Assembly (NCBI RefSeq): GCF_015330125.1
Contig: NZ_JADDXR010000002.1
Coordinates: 1,054,001 to 1,118,000 of the forward strand
Origin: Zobellia nedashkovskayae
GTDB lineage: Bacteria > Bacteroidota > Bacteroidia > Flavobacteriales > Flavobacteriaceae
Length of the DNA: 64,000 bases
Direction of reading: 5' to 3'
How positions within the stretch are numbered: position 1 is the stretch's first letter; every line of letters begins with the position of its first letter. This document shows, piece by piece, positions 36,242 to 46,138 of the stretch. Below the pieces are notes generated by a model. That model did no database searches. It was not told the DNA's origin and saw only the letters and a program-made list of their open reading frames with translations. The translations under genes and the position numbers were made by a program.

Positions 36242-37303
36242 CTATCTTGGTACAACTAACGAAAAAGAATCTTTCTTATAATCTGAATCACTAGGTTTTC
36301 TTGTAATAATTCGTAATGCACCCATATAAGTTTCCAAATTGGTTATTCCAAGATCCCTTGACTTTTGAACATCATCACCACTTCTCCATGGCCATTTATA
36401 AATGCCCCACTTCGCATTTCCACCCACAGGATGAGATGCTCGTACTGTACGTTCTTGTGCATCTACTACATTGACCCCATCTATCCAAACTTGAAGCAGA
36501 CCGTTATTATCATCTCCCCAAATTACATGGATTACTATGTCTAGGGTCTGGGATGCCTTAGGTATTATTCCTGTAGAATAATAAGTACTTTTACTATCGT
36601 CACAATTATTTACCACGAGAACTTCACCTGCGTTCCCAGAACCTGCACCTCCTTCATTTACAGACCACATGGCTATAAGAGGTGTTTTTCCAGCTGTACC
36701 CTCATGTACTTGAAAAAATGCCCAAGGATTTTCTTTATCTATAATATAATTATCTCCAAAACTATAACTCCATCCAAACCACTCTTCAGTTCCTGCAGGA
36801 TGATTAACCTTCCATGGCTCTGTACTTATTTCTGCACGCATATTATATGCATTAGAACACCAATTACCAACTTCTGGATAAGTAGGGTTTATACTAAACT
36901 TAAGTCGGCTATCTTCTTTTGTAACTTGTTTTTCGTAACATTCAGAGTTGATTTTCAATTGCCCATTACTAAAGGGAACACCTACTTTTGAAGAATAATC
37001 AGGAATTACCACATCACCCCAACACCAGACCTTTAGACCAGTCTCATCTCCCATCGCTCCTTTAGTTTCACAAATAACTTCATCTTTTTGACTAATAGGA
37101 CCTTCTTCCTGAACAGGAATGTCATCTGTTAAAACCTCATTTTCTTCAGAGTCTATCACTTCTTCTACTGAATCGGAACCTTCAGGCTCAATTACTTCAT
37201 TTTTTCCATATAACTCATCTTTCTGTACAATAGATTCATCTTTACCACAGGAAAAAAAACAATTCAACACGAGAATAGATAGAGTTATTTTCAACACTTT
37301 CAT
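36242..37303 (-). CDS. lipoprotein polysaccharide lyase, heparinase-I-like fold
   Basis: 353 residues. Lipobox LNCFFSC (Cys19), an acidic linker of about 60 residues (EVIEPEGSDSVEEV), then the lyase domain at about 78-353: VWCWGDVVIPDY, NMRAEISTEPW, EEWFGWSYSFG, FFQVHEGTAGKTPLIAMW, KWGIYKWPWRSG, LRIITRKPSDSDY. The domain resembles PF14099 lyases (heparinase I, glucuronan lyase) and is closely related to the proteins encoded at 28523 and 37490. Likely anchored on the cell surface or in the periplasm, cutting a uronic-acid-containing polymer. Which polymer is unknown; the EPS made by this locus is the first candidate. Confidence 0.8.
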   Translation of the reverse strand: MKVLKITLSILVLNCFFSCGKDESIVQKDELYGKNEVIEPEGSDSVEEVIDSEENEVLTDDIPVQEEGPISQKDEVICETKGAMGDETGLKVWCWGDVVIPDYSSKVGVPFSNGQLKINSECYEKQVTKEDSRLKFSINPTYPEVGNWCSNAYNMRAEISTEPWKVNHPAGTEEWFGWSYSFGDNYIIDKENPWAFFQVHEGTAGKTPLIAMWSVNEGGAGSGNAGEVLVVNNCDDSKSTYYSTGIIPKASQTLDIVIHVIWGDDNNGLLQVWIDGVNVVDAQERTVRASHPVGGNAKWGIYKWPWRSGDDVQKSRDLGITNLETYMGALRIITRKPSDSDYKKDSFSLVVPR

Positions 37304-37489
37304 AACAAGTAGGTTTAACTATAGTTAAGAAGTGGCTAAAGCAATCTTAACTATTGGATTTGGGTATAAACCTAACGGAGGCATGAATGCGTTTAGTACT
37401 TTGCAGAGATGTCGCTCATCGAAAAAATATCATCTATTTTTATCGATAAAGTGTTCAATTAAAAATAATGTGGATCGAGGAGTAAAAAA

Positions 37490-38488
37490 CTATGGGGAAA
37501 CCAGCATATATGAGTTGTTAAGATAATCTTTATCTTCTGGTTTTCTGGTAATAATTCTTAAAGGCCCCATGAATGTCTGTAAGTCAGTAATGCCTTGTTT
37601 TTGCGATTTTGTTACTCCCTCAATACTGCGCCATGGCCATTTATAGATACCCCATTTTGCATTACCCCCAACAGGATTTGAAAAACGAATGGTCCTAGCT
37701 TGACGGTCGTGAACGATTTCCCCATCAATCCAAACCTGTAAAAGGCCGTTATATGCGTCACCCCAAACAACATGTACTACTATATTTAATGTTTGGCCTG
37801 CTTTCGGAATAATTTTAGAAGGATAAAAGTGATTACCATAATTACTGGATGAGTTTACAACATGTATTTCACCCGCATTGCCACTGCCTTGTCCACCCTT
37901 ATTCATAAACCATAAAGCAATTAGGGGTGTTTTTCCTCTAGTGCCTTCATGTACTTGAAAAAAAAGCCAAGGATTATCCTCATCAATTATGTAATCATCA
38001 CTCAATGTATAACTCCAACCAAACCATTCTTCAGTTCCTTTAGGGTGATTTACCAACCACGGCGAGGTACTGATCTCTGCTCGCATATTAAATTCATTAT
38101 CACACCAATCACCAGAAGGAGGAACTACAGGATTAATAGTAAATTTAATCTTTCCTTTTTCTATTGTTACCTGTTGCTCAGAACATTCAGAATCTACCTT
38201 AAGTTGGTTATCACTAAAACTAACGGACTTTTCTCCTTTGTAGGACGGAATATTAACATCTCCCCAGCACCAAACTTTTAAACCTGTATCATGCGCTTCC
38301 CCTCCTTTTGTTTTACAGATTGAATCTCCTTTTGAATTATAACGATCAAGATTCATATTATAACTTTTTTCTTGTAAAAAAGCCTGTTTGCTAAGCTCTA
38401 TGGAATCCTGAAACCAACAAACCACACTACTTATATCACTTGATATTGAGAGTGTTCCTATAATAAGAAGTATTGTTATGAGTTTCAT
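37490..38488 (-). CDS. secreted polysaccharide lyase, heparinase-I-like fold
   Basis: 332 residues. The N-terminal hydrophobic segment (LITILLIIGTLSIS) acts as signal peptide or anchor; no clear lipobox. The lyase domain covers about 58-332: VWCWGDVNIPSY, NMRAEISTSPWLVNHP, EEWFGWSYTLS, FFQVHEGTRGKTPLIALW, KWGIYKWPWRS, LRIITRKPED. All residues shared by the other two lyases, including the RAE, QVH and KWGIY blocks, are kept, so it is probably active. It lacks the acidic linker of its neighbour at 36242. Gene order suggests a duplication within the EPS locus. Confidence 0.8.
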   Translation of the reverse strand: MKLITILLIIGTLSISSDISSVVCWFQDSIELSKQAFLQEKSYNMNLDRYNSKGDSICKTKGGEAHDTGLKVWCWGDVNIPSYKGEKSVSFSDNQLKVDSECSEQQVTIEKGKIKFTINPVVPPSGDWCDNEFNMRAEISTSPWLVNHPKGTEEWFGWSYTLSDDYIIDEDNPWLFFQVHEGTRGKTPLIALWFMNKGGQGSGNAGEIHVVNSSSNYGNHFYPSKIIPKAGQTLNIVVHVVWGDAYNGLLQVWIDGEIVHDRQARTIRFSNPVGGNAKWGIYKWPWRSIEGVTKSQKQGITDLQTFMGPLRIITRKPEDKDYLNNSYMLVSP

Positions 38489-38547
38489 TGGTTGTTAAAA
38501 GAATTACTCTGTTTACAATCAAATAATGTACCGTAAATCAGAGTGCA

Positions 38548-39663
38548 TTATAAAAGACTCTCATAAAGGTCCTTATACTCTAAGGCTATTCGATCCCAAG
38601 TATATCTATTAGCTACTTTGGTCTCTGCATGTTGCCCAAGTAATTCAAATTCTTTGGTGTTACTCTCCAACCACTTTATTTTTTCAGCAAGGTCATCAAC
38701 ATTTTTATTTTCAAAAAAGAGTACATCATCTTCATTAAAAACTTGGGTGTTTTCAGGAATATCACTTGCCAAAATAGGTTTACCAGTGCTTGCTACTTCT
38801 AATAACATTATAGACATGCCTTCTGTTTCTGATGGAAACACAAAGTATTCGCATGAATCTACCAAGGCCAATAACGCCGGTAGCGGATTAACAAAACCAA
38901 GAAAATGAACGTTAAGCCCCTTACTTAATTCTTTAATTTCTTTAATGTATGCAGGATAATTGTCCAACTCACCCGCAACAAAAATATGGCCTTTATAATC
39001 TATTTTTTTATAGGCTTTGAGCATAGTATGCAAACCTTTAGTACCCATAATCCTCCGTGCCGCAAACAATACAAAAGGTGTGGATTTTGGCAGTTGAGCT
39101 GGCCAGAATTTTTCACCAAGAGCTACCGATCGGTTTTCAGAAAGATTAATTCCGTTAGGAACAAAAAGAACGTCTATGTTCTCCGTTTCTTTATAAAACT
39201 CACAAAGAGGCTTAGAAATAGCGGTTTTAGTTCCTTTGAAATTTAGAAAACGTCTTTCGCACAATTTAAAGAATTTCTTGGCCACACGACCCCATTTATC
39301 ACGCTTATAAGGTGCTTCATGGGCCGTGGCAATTACTTTGGACTTTTTTGAAAGACCATCAAGAAAAAAGAAACTATCTATTTTATGAGCATGTACTATG
39401 TCATATGTACCAAAAAGTCTGATATGCATATAACAAAGACCGTAGTAAAGGAAGACACCTAGACTCCCAAATTTAATTTCAGGAAATTCTATAACCTTTA
39501 CTCCTGGTATATGATTTTTAGCATCTTTGTTTTTATAACAATAAACCGTAATCTCAAAATCGTTTGCCAAATTAATAATCAGGTTCTCCGCTACTCTACT
39601 TGTCCCTCCCCTTGAAGGGAAATACTTGATACCAAAAAATGCAATTTGCGGTTTGTTTTTCAT
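38548..39663 (-). CDS. GT4-family glycosyltransferase 1
   Basis: 371-residue GT-B fold enzyme. N-terminal acceptor domain with KYFPSRGGTSRVAENLI; C-terminal donor domain with VLFAARRIMGTKGL, then the E-x7-E region FPSETEGMSIMLLEVASTGKPILAS. No membrane segment; acts at the cytoplasmic face. It adds one sugar of the EPS repeat unit; donor and linkage cannot be told. Last of five GT4 genes in transcription order. Confidence 0.87.
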   Translation of the reverse strand: MKNKPQIAFFGIKYFPSRGGTSRVAENLIINLANDFEITVYCYKNKDAKNHIPGVKVIEFPEIKFGSLGVFLYYGLCYMHIRLFGTYDIVHAHKIDSFFFLDGLSKKSKVIATAHEAPYKRDKWGRVAKKFFKLCERRFLNFKGTKTAISKPLCEFYKETENIDVLFVPNGINLSENRSVALGEKFWPAQLPKSTPFVLFAARRIMGTKGLHTMLKAYKKIDYKGHIFVAGELDNYPAYIKEIKELSKGLNVHFLGFVNPLPALLALVDSCEYFVFPSETEGMSIMLLEVASTGKPILASDIPENTQVFNEDDVLFFENKNVDDLAEKIKWLESNTKEFELLGQHAETKVANRYTWDRIALEYKDLYESLL

Positions 39664-39773
39664 TTTCGTTGTACTTTATATTTTATAATCCATAAAACTC
39701 GCTTTTTCTTAAGCCCTATATAGATATAACCAACTCATTGCTAAAGATTTTACACCTTAAAAAACATGATTAC

Positions 39774-40871
39774 TTATACGTTTTTTTTATACAATTGAAC
39801 ATATGAACTAGTCATTTTCTTGAGTCCGAACATATTTTCCATTCTATTTCTTGCTGCTACCCCCATTGCCTGACATAATTGTTCATCATCTAGAATCTGT
39901 GATATTTTATCAGCCATTGCTTCGGGCGACGCTGGCGCTACCAAAAACCCTGTTTTACCATCTTCAACAGCTTCATTGGTCCCTCCTCCTGTAGTGGCAA
40001 CCGTAGCTTTTCCTAGTGCCATATATTCTAATATAGCGTTGGATATACCCTCGCCATGAACCTGCATATTGGTTGACAGAACTCCTAGGCTAAATGTGGC
40101 AACAATAGATTCTACATCTGTCTGCAAACCTGTAAAAACAAACCTCTCCACATGCTTTTCCGGTACCATTTTTCTGCACTCCTCTAAATCTGGACCTCCG
40201 CCAATAGCCAAAAAAGTAACATCTTCTCTTTGGTCCAATACGATCATTGCAGCTTTAATGTAGGTCTTAAAATCCTTTCTTTCAGAAAAGTTACCAACCA
40301 TACCTACTATTTTAGGAGTCATTATGTTGAATTCCTGCCTAATGTTAGCTTCACTATTCAATTTTGAGATTCGATTTAAATCGAAACCATTGTATATACA
40401 AAGACCTTTTTTACTTGGGATATTATAGGCTTTCAAACCCGCTAAAGAATTGCCAACAATAACTTTTGAAAAAGGCGAAGCCAACTTTGTCCTAAAATAA
40501 TCCTTATTGAATAAATTAAGATTTTCCGGTGCATCAACTATACTTCCATTTATAAGAGGTATACCCAGCAATTTTGAAGATGGTATCCCTAAAATAGTAG
40601 ACATTGACCCCCAACTATGAAGTAAATCCGGTTTCCAGCTTTTACAAAGTTTATAGAGCCTATAAAAGACCATTGGATTTTTTTTAGGCACTCTTTCTAA
40701 TATAGTAATGGGCACACCTAACTCATAAACTTCTTTATAGTGAATTCTATTTGAAAAAACCACCAAACCTAGCTCTATATCTTTGTATTCTTTGCTACCC
40801 TTCAACAGCTCAATCAGTCTTCTTTCCCTTCCGCCTGAAGTAAGGCTCTCAATAAGTATTAATATTTTCAT
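39774..40871 (-). CDS. GT4-family glycosyltransferase 2
   Basis: 365 residues, GT-B fold. Seen: IESLTSGGRERRLIELL at the N-terminus, the donor-domain start IVGMVGNFSERKDFKTYIKA near residue 188, and GEGISNAILEYMALGKATVATTGGGTNE near residue 277 with the E-x7-E pair. The N-terminal signature of sugar-nucleotide GT4 enzymes is complete. Same direction as its neighbours, with a 110-bp gap downstream and 67 bp upstream. Donor sugar unknown. Confidence 0.87.
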   Translation of the reverse strand: MKILILIESLTSGGRERRLIELLKGSKEYKDIELGLVVFSNRIHYKEVYELGVPITILERVPKKNPMVFYRLYKLCKSWKPDLLHSWGSMSTILGIPSSKLLGIPLINGSIVDAPENLNLFNKDYFRTKLASPFSKVIVGNSLAGLKAYNIPSKKGLCIYNGFDLNRISKLNSEANIRQEFNIMTPKIVGMVGNFSERKDFKTYIKAAMIVLDQREDVTFLAIGGGPDLEECRKMVPEKHVERFVFTGLQTDVESIVATFSLGVLSTNMQVHGEGISNAILEYMALGKATVATTGGGTNEAVEDGKTGFLVAPASPEAMADKISQILDDEQLCQAMGVAARNRMENMFGLKKMTSSYVQLYKKNV

Positions 40872-40938
40872 ATTTAAAATAGCTGGTTATTTAGGGTTTA
40901 TTTTTTCTGTTAGTTACCTAATGGCCAGAAATATTCTT

Positions 40939-42066
40939 TTATTTTGATAAAATACGTTCGTAAAAATTGATCGTTCTTTCTATAACAGTCTCTGGCTGGA
41001 ACCTCTTACTGGCCAGTTTAGCATTATCTGATACAACTTTTTGTTTGTCAGGATTTTGAAAAATATGCGCTAGAACTTCTGCCAGTTTTTCAGAATCTCC
41101 TTTTGGAAAAAGATACCCGGATTCATGATTTTTTATCATTTCAGGGATACCACATATATCTGTGGCTACAACAATTTTTCCTTGAGTCATGGCTTCAGCT
41201 ATACTTAAAGGCAATGTCTCCTGAAAAGATGGCAACACAAAGACTGGAATATTTTGAGCATAGGACAAAACTTCAGATTGATTTTTCCAGCCACCGAATA
41301 TCACTTTTTCTGAAATATTGAGTGAGCTTATTAAATCGTCAATCTCCTTTTTATACTCCATTTCTTTATACCCACCAATAACATGAAGTTTACTGTCTAT
41401 CCCTTTCTTATCCAATAAGTGCAAAGCTTGTATTAGAATATGAAGGCCTTTACGTTTCTTTATCTCTCCAACAAAATACATTTCATTTGGAACCTGGCTC
41501 TCTAAAACCGCAGTGTTTTGATAAAATATTTCATTAACTGGGTTAACAATGAGCTCTGAATTAACGTCGTCGCTATCACCGTTCTTTTTAAAATATATAC
41601 CCTTATTGTATTCCGATATAAAAATGATATTTTTTATCTTGTTCAGATAGTAGTCTTCTACCTTCTCTTTTATCTTGAATAAGATTTTTCTTTTACTAGT
41701 TACCTGTAACAAGCGCTCTTCACTAAGAATGGCATGTTGAGTCACTACAAAAAAGTTTCTATAACTAGATCTATATAAAAGTACCCCGGGCACTACTCCT
41801 TGAAGATGAATAATATCTGGTTCTTCTTTTGTAACAATATCGTTGAATTCTTTTCTAGCTTTCAAAAAAGACGACCTAAAACTCAATCTGTAGACGGAAC
41901 ACGTATTTTCAAATTTTGAGAACCCGCTATCAGAAGATGTAGATACTAAAACAAGTTCTATATCCGAACGTTTTATTAGTTCATTGGCCATATTCACCAA
42001 AACACCTTGAACACCACCATAGGCCTTATTATCTTCAGGAAAATCACCAACTAAGAATAACTTCAT
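40939..42066 (-). CDS. GT4-family glycosyltransferase 3
   Basis: 375 residues, GT-B fold. N-terminal DFPEDNKAYGGVQGVLVNMANEL (seen as FPEDNKAYGGVQG), donor domain with YFVGEIKKRKGLHILIQAL near residue 194 and VFGGWKNQSEVLSYA, then LPSFQETLPLSIAEAMTQGKIVVATD near residue 278. Intact and of normal length. One sugar-transfer step in EPS unit assembly is inferred from its position. Confidence 0.87.
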   Translation of the reverse strand: MKLFLVGDFPEDNKAYGGVQGVLVNMANELIKRSDIELVLVSTSSDSGFSKFENTCSVYRLSFRSSFLKARKEFNDIVTKEEPDIIHLQGVVPGVLLYRSSYRNFFVVTQHAILSEERLLQVTSKRKILFKIKEKVEDYYLNKIKNIIFISEYNKGIYFKKNGDSDDVNSELIVNPVNEIFYQNTAVLESQVPNEMYFVGEIKKRKGLHILIQALHLLDKKGIDSKLHVIGGYKEMEYKKEIDDLISSLNISEKVIFGGWKNQSEVLSYAQNIPVFVLPSFQETLPLSIAEAMTQGKIVVATDICGIPEMIKNHESGYLFPKGDSEKLAEVLAHIFQNPDKQKVVSDNAKLASKRFQPETVIERTINFYERILSK

Positions 42067-42157
42067 AAGTTTACTTTTTAAGCTTTTTCAGTATTAAGAA
42101 CAGTTATTTCAGTCTTCTTCATATACGCACAAGACCCTTCAAAAGACTTTATAAATA

Positions 42158-43369
42158 CTATAGTGTGTTTAGAAAATCTAGCATTCGTTTGCCGTGTGCG
42201 CGATAGTCAAATTCTCTTAATCCAAGTTCTTTTCCGTTTAACCCTATTTCTACAGACTTTTCTGGATTATCTATAACATACCTCATCTTTTGAGCAAAAG
42301 AGGCCACATCATAATTATCTGCGACTAACGCAGTCTTCCCGTCCTCAAAATAATTCATTATCTCACCAACTGCTGTTGTTATCACAGGATTTCCTGAAGC
42401 CAGATATTCCCCTATTTTATGAGGAAATCTAGAAGTATCTTGAATTGTAGGCCTTAATGGAATAAGAAGGGCTATTGCATTCGTATACAAATACACAAGC
42501 TTTTCATAAGGGATGTTGGTATACAATTTTATTGGCTGGGTAGTAAACGACTTGTTTATCTCATCTTCAAGTTGCGCAGTTTCTTTTTTACTGCCACCAC
42601 TTACAATCATGTATAACTTGGTATGTTCGTCTACATTCAAGCTTTTATAAGACTCTATAATAAAATTGAACACTTCCTTGTAACGAATACTACCGCAGTA
42701 TAGAAAATATGGTTCTTCTTGATTACCTTTAGGAATATTAAATTTTTCAAAATCACATAAAATAGGTAGTTTCAACGTAGGCTTGGACGGTGATTCTTTA
42801 TGATAGTGGTTCATTAATCGGTCACTTATAGGTAGAGCCCCATTATATTGTTTTAGAACCCAATTATCTATCAAACGATCATTAATGCGCTGTAAAAACC
42901 CTGTTCTATGCTCCATTGAAGAAGCCATTTCTACAAAATTGGTCGCAGTAGGTATTTTATAGAAATATGAAAACAAAAGGTAACGAAGAGCATGCTTTAC
43001 TTCTCTATTAGGAACAATAGCTAAATCTATCCTATCATGTTTCTTTAGTTCTCTTAAATATTTAATTTCACCAATAATACCTTTTATTTTTTGAACATTG
43101 CGGCCCAAAAAACTATTTGGCCTATGTACATCTTTTGATGTATAGATGTAATCAATTCCTTCAAAATTGCCTTTATAATCAAAATCTTTATGCTCGTCTT
43201 GGTTCCACGATCCCTTTCTACAAATAACCGTAACCCTACAGCCTTCATGTATAAAGGCTTTTGCCATTAAAGTAAGTCTTTGGACTGCGGCTAATCCGTA
43301 AGGAAACCTTATTTCTCCCATAAATACAATATGTGCCGTAGTATTTTGTGTTTGTTTTTCCAATTTCAA
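42158..43369 (-). CDS. GT4-like glycosyltransferase 4
   Basis: 403 residues. The N-terminal half is less typical (GEIRFPYGLAAVQRLTLMAKAF, as in capsular GT4 enzymes). The C-terminal half has EEPYFLYCGSIRYKEVF near residue 222 and PLRPTIQDTSRFPHKIGEYLASGNPVITT, where the acidic pair is shifted compared with classic E-x7-E. GT-B fold assignment is fair, exact family less certain. Part of the minus-strand EPS operon. Confidence 0.8.
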   Translation of the reverse strand: MKLEKQTQNTTAHIVFMGEIRFPYGLAAVQRLTLMAKAFIHEGCRVTVICRKGSWNQDEHKDFDYKGNFEGIDYIYTSKDVHRPNSFLGRNVQKIKGIIGEIKYLRELKKHDRIDLAIVPNREVKHALRYLLFSYFYKIPTATNFVEMASSMEHRTGFLQRINDRLIDNWVLKQYNGALPISDRLMNHYHKESPSKPTLKLPILCDFEKFNIPKGNQEEPYFLYCGSIRYKEVFNFIIESYKSLNVDEHTKLYMIVSGGSKKETAQLEDEINKSFTTQPIKLYTNIPYEKLVYLYTNAIALLIPLRPTIQDTSRFPHKIGEYLASGNPVITTAVGEIMNYFEDGKTALVADNYDVASFAQKMRYVIDNPEKSVEIGLNGKELGLREFDYRAHGKRMLDFLNTL

Positions 43370-43435
43370 CTTTTTTTCAAGACAATTCTCAATGTAATTT
43401 TCAGTGTCTTTTTATATACAACCAATAGCGATGAA

Positions 43436-44698
43436 CTATTTCTTTGTTTGAGTTAACTCATCGAATATTTTCAATAAATCGTCACATATCTTCTTACTAC
43501 TGTTTCTCACCAGACCTAATTTTCTAGCATTATCGCCCATACGTTTTGCCTTATCTGGGGATTCAGAAAATTCCAAAATAGCACCGGCCATTGCATAAGG
43601 ATCTTTATTCTGTACTAAAAGTCCTTCTTCTCCATCAACTAACATACTTGGAGTTCCTCCAACATTAGTGGCAATTACTGGCATACCCAGCAACATAGCT
43701 TCCTGAACACCATTAGGACTGTTCTCAATATGCGATGGGTGAACGTAAATATCTGAATTAAGTAATTCCTCTATCATTTCAGGCCCTGTCTTGTTTCCTA
43801 ATAACTTTACTTCAGGACGAGATAAGGGAAAATTAGCCTCCTTTCTAGCGGCTTTGGTATAAACAGTACCTTCTGCTATTCCAATTATCCGCCATTCTAA
43901 ACGTTTTCCTATTTTATTACTTAGAATTTCACTTGTTCTAAAAACATTTTCTAAGCCTTTATACAAATTACCCCGTATTGTTGTGGTAATTACAAACTTA
44001 TCTCTATCGCTCCATTGCTTCCATTGGTTTGTCAAAAAAGGAGGGCGCATAGCCTCATCACAATGAAAATATTTAGCCTGAGGGGCCATTGTTTTCACCA
44101 ATCTACTATCCCAAGTCGTTCGTCCTATAAAGTTTTCTGCAAAAGAAAAAATACGTTTTTCTCTTGTCACAAGATGTTTAAATTTCAAAAAATTATGATA
44201 CATGGTATCACCAGATAACATATGCTTTAAAGATTCTAGAGCTAAAGTCTTTTTCACCTTAAGTCCATTCTCATACATCATTTCATATACCGTAAGATTA
44301 CCTTGAAACCAAATAATAGACGGAACTTTTAGTTCTGGAATTATTAAAGGAAAGTCTGACTCTGTTCCAAAAAAAAGAATAACATCTGGTTTAAAATCAT
44401 TAACGACCTTCAAATAATGTTTTAATGAATTCTCTGAAGGGGGCGTAGCAAAAAAACGACTATACCAACGATCAAACTTACCAAACGGATATCTTGGCAC
44501 CATGAAATACTTGGTACGTGAAGTCTCTGATATAATTTCCTTAGCCTCTTTTTCAAGCTCGCTAAAAACTATACCCAACTCAATATCTGAGTTATCCATT
44601 ATTTCTTGCTCCAATGACTCAATCCAACTACCTCCAACTCTATTTTTAGAGTTAGATGCTCCTAAAGGAGGTCTATTTGAAAACCAGAGTACGCGCAT
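43436..44698 (-). CDS. GT4-family glycosyltransferase 5
   Basis: 420 residues. Starts MRVLWFSNRPPLGASNSK; the donor domain contains TTTIRGNLYKGLENVFRT near residue 243, ELLNSDIYVHPSHIENSPNGVQEAMLLGMPVIATNVGG near residue 310 (E-x7-E within IENSPNGVQEAM) and a C-terminal helix. Normal length and intact. First GT4 gene after wzx in the transcription order, so it may act early in unit assembly; this is only a guess from position. Confidence 0.87.
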   Translation of the reverse strand: MRVLWFSNRPPLGASNSKNRVGGSWIESLEQEIMDNSDIELGIVFSELEKEAKEIISETSRTKYFMVPRYPFGKFDRWYSRFFATPPSENSLKHYLKVVNDFKPDVILFFGTESDFPLIIPELKVPSIIWFQGNLTVYEMMYENGLKVKKTLALESLKHMLSGDTMYHNFLKFKHLVTREKRIFSFAENFIGRTTWDSRLVKTMAPQAKYFHCDEAMRPPFLTNQWKQWSDRDKFVITTTIRGNLYKGLENVFRTSEILSNKIGKRLEWRIIGIAEGTVYTKAARKEANFPLSRPEVKLLGNKTGPEMIEELLNSDIYVHPSHIENSPNGVQEAMLLGMPVIATNVGGTPSMLVDGEEGLLVQNKDPYAMAGAILEFSESPDKAKRMGDNARKLGLVRNSSKKICDDLLKIFDELTQTKK

Positions 44699-44740
44699 AA
44701 TTCAATTATTTTGTAAGCTTTTTATTTATGATTTAATCCA

Positions 44741-46117
44741 CTACTTATTCCATATGCCAGTAGCTGTACCATTCAAAATTTTCTTAAACTGTATTGGTGC
44801 CAAAATTGGCCCATAAGCTACTGAAATAATACTTGCTAAAATAACGCCAGCCGAGTCCAAACCTAAAGTTTTTGCAAAGAAATAGGACAAAGGAACATTA
44901 ACTAACATACTAATAATACCGACAACTAACTGCAACTTAATTTTACCTACCCCATTAATAAATACCACGAATATATTACCCCAAGCGAGAACGTTTACAT
45001 AGACGCACATTATTACCGAAAGTAAAAATGGAACTTCAATTCCAGGCACCCAAAAATGGTAAAAGTAAGTAGACCCCAATAACATAACTATACTAAAGGC
45101 GAATAACGCCATCCAAACTTTAATAAGTTTTTTATTCGTAGCCAAAATCCATTGCATATCCTTTTTTGCATATGCCTCTGTGTATGCGGACCAAAAAGGA
45201 GATGAAACTATAGCGAATACTGCCGTAATCAATCCAAAATACTTATATGCTATGGCATATGCAGGCACTTCGGACGGACCTAATAGCTGCGTGATTATCA
45301 CATTATCAGTAGAAAAAATTATAATAGATGATACTTGTACTATAAAAAACTTTCCTCCTATACCCCATAGCTCACCAAATTGCTCTCTCCTTACATAACT
45401 AAAGGATGGAGCTATAGACCTATAACCACCATAGAACATATAAATGCTGACTAACAATAAAATTACCATCGGCGACACCCCAAGAGCTAACGATAGATAA
45501 TAAAGAGAGCCCTCTGTTGTCTTAGTAAGTGTAAATACAATTATCAAAGCGAGTATATTACTTAACAAGTTATATAGACCTTGATATGCGGGTCGCTGAT
45601 ATGCTAAAAAAATAGAGTAAATTAATTTCAATATAAAATTGATACAGAAAAAAGCGAAAGTAGCAATCGCTACAAGACGTAGTTCTGGACCACTAACCTC
45701 TGTAGTATTTAAAATGGATTGCCAATCTAAATAAGGCTGAATCACAAAGAAAACGACCAGGATAGCAGAAATTATCATTCCTAAAATCGCATAGGTAGAG
45801 CTGACGTAGGATTTGGCCTTTTCCATCTCATCATTAGCCAAGGCTAGAGCTAATTTATTTCTAAGACCACTACCTAAACCAATATCAAAAAAACTGAACC
45901 AACCAACTACAGACGAAAGCGTAAGCCATACCCCGTATTGTTCTTTATCAACATATCCTATGGTCAAAGGGACCATATAAAAACCAATTAAAATACTAGT
46001 ACCCTTAATTAAAAAGGACGCCAATATATTTTTTTTAGCTTTTACAGATCTTTTTTGACCTTTATTCAGACGTTGTCCTATATTATCTAGGAAGTTCTTT
46101 AGGATTTTATACATCAA
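44741..46117 (-). CDS. wzx: polysaccharide unit flippase (Wzx-like)
   Basis: 458 residues with about twelve to fourteen membrane helices and little soluble sequence. N-terminal KKNILASFLIKGTSILIGFYMVPLTIGYVDKEQYGVWLTLSS is the hallmark of Wzx/RfbX proteins of the MATE/MOP superfamily (seen in pieces FLIKGTSILIGFYMVPLT and QYGVWLTLSS). It should flip the undecaprenyl-PP-linked repeat unit to the periplasm. It sits next to the putative Wzy and the chain-length protein, the usual neighbours. Confidence 0.9.
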   Translation of the reverse strand: MMYKILKNFLDNIGQRLNKGQKRSVKAKKNILASFLIKGTSILIGFYMVPLTIGYVDKEQYGVWLTLSSVVGWFSFFDIGLGSGLRNKLALALANDEMEKAKSYVSSTYAILGMIISAILVVFFVIQPYLDWQSILNTTEVSGPELRLVAIATFAFFCINFILKLIYSIFLAYQRPAYQGLYNLLSNILALIIVFTLTKTTEGSLYYLSLALGVSPMVILLLVSIYMFYGGYRSIAPSFSYVRREQFGELWGIGGKFFIVQVSSIIIFSTDNVIITQLLGPSEVPAYAIAYKYFGLITAVFAIVSSPFWSAYTEAYAKKDMQWILATNKKLIKVWMALFAFSIVMLLGSTYFYHFWVPGIEVPFLLSVIMCVYVNVLAWGNIFVVFINGVGKIKLQLVVGIISMLVNVPLSYFFAKTLGLDSAGVILASIISVAYGPILAPIQFKKILNGTATGIWNK

Positions 46118-46138
46118 TATATTGTCTGGACTATAATT

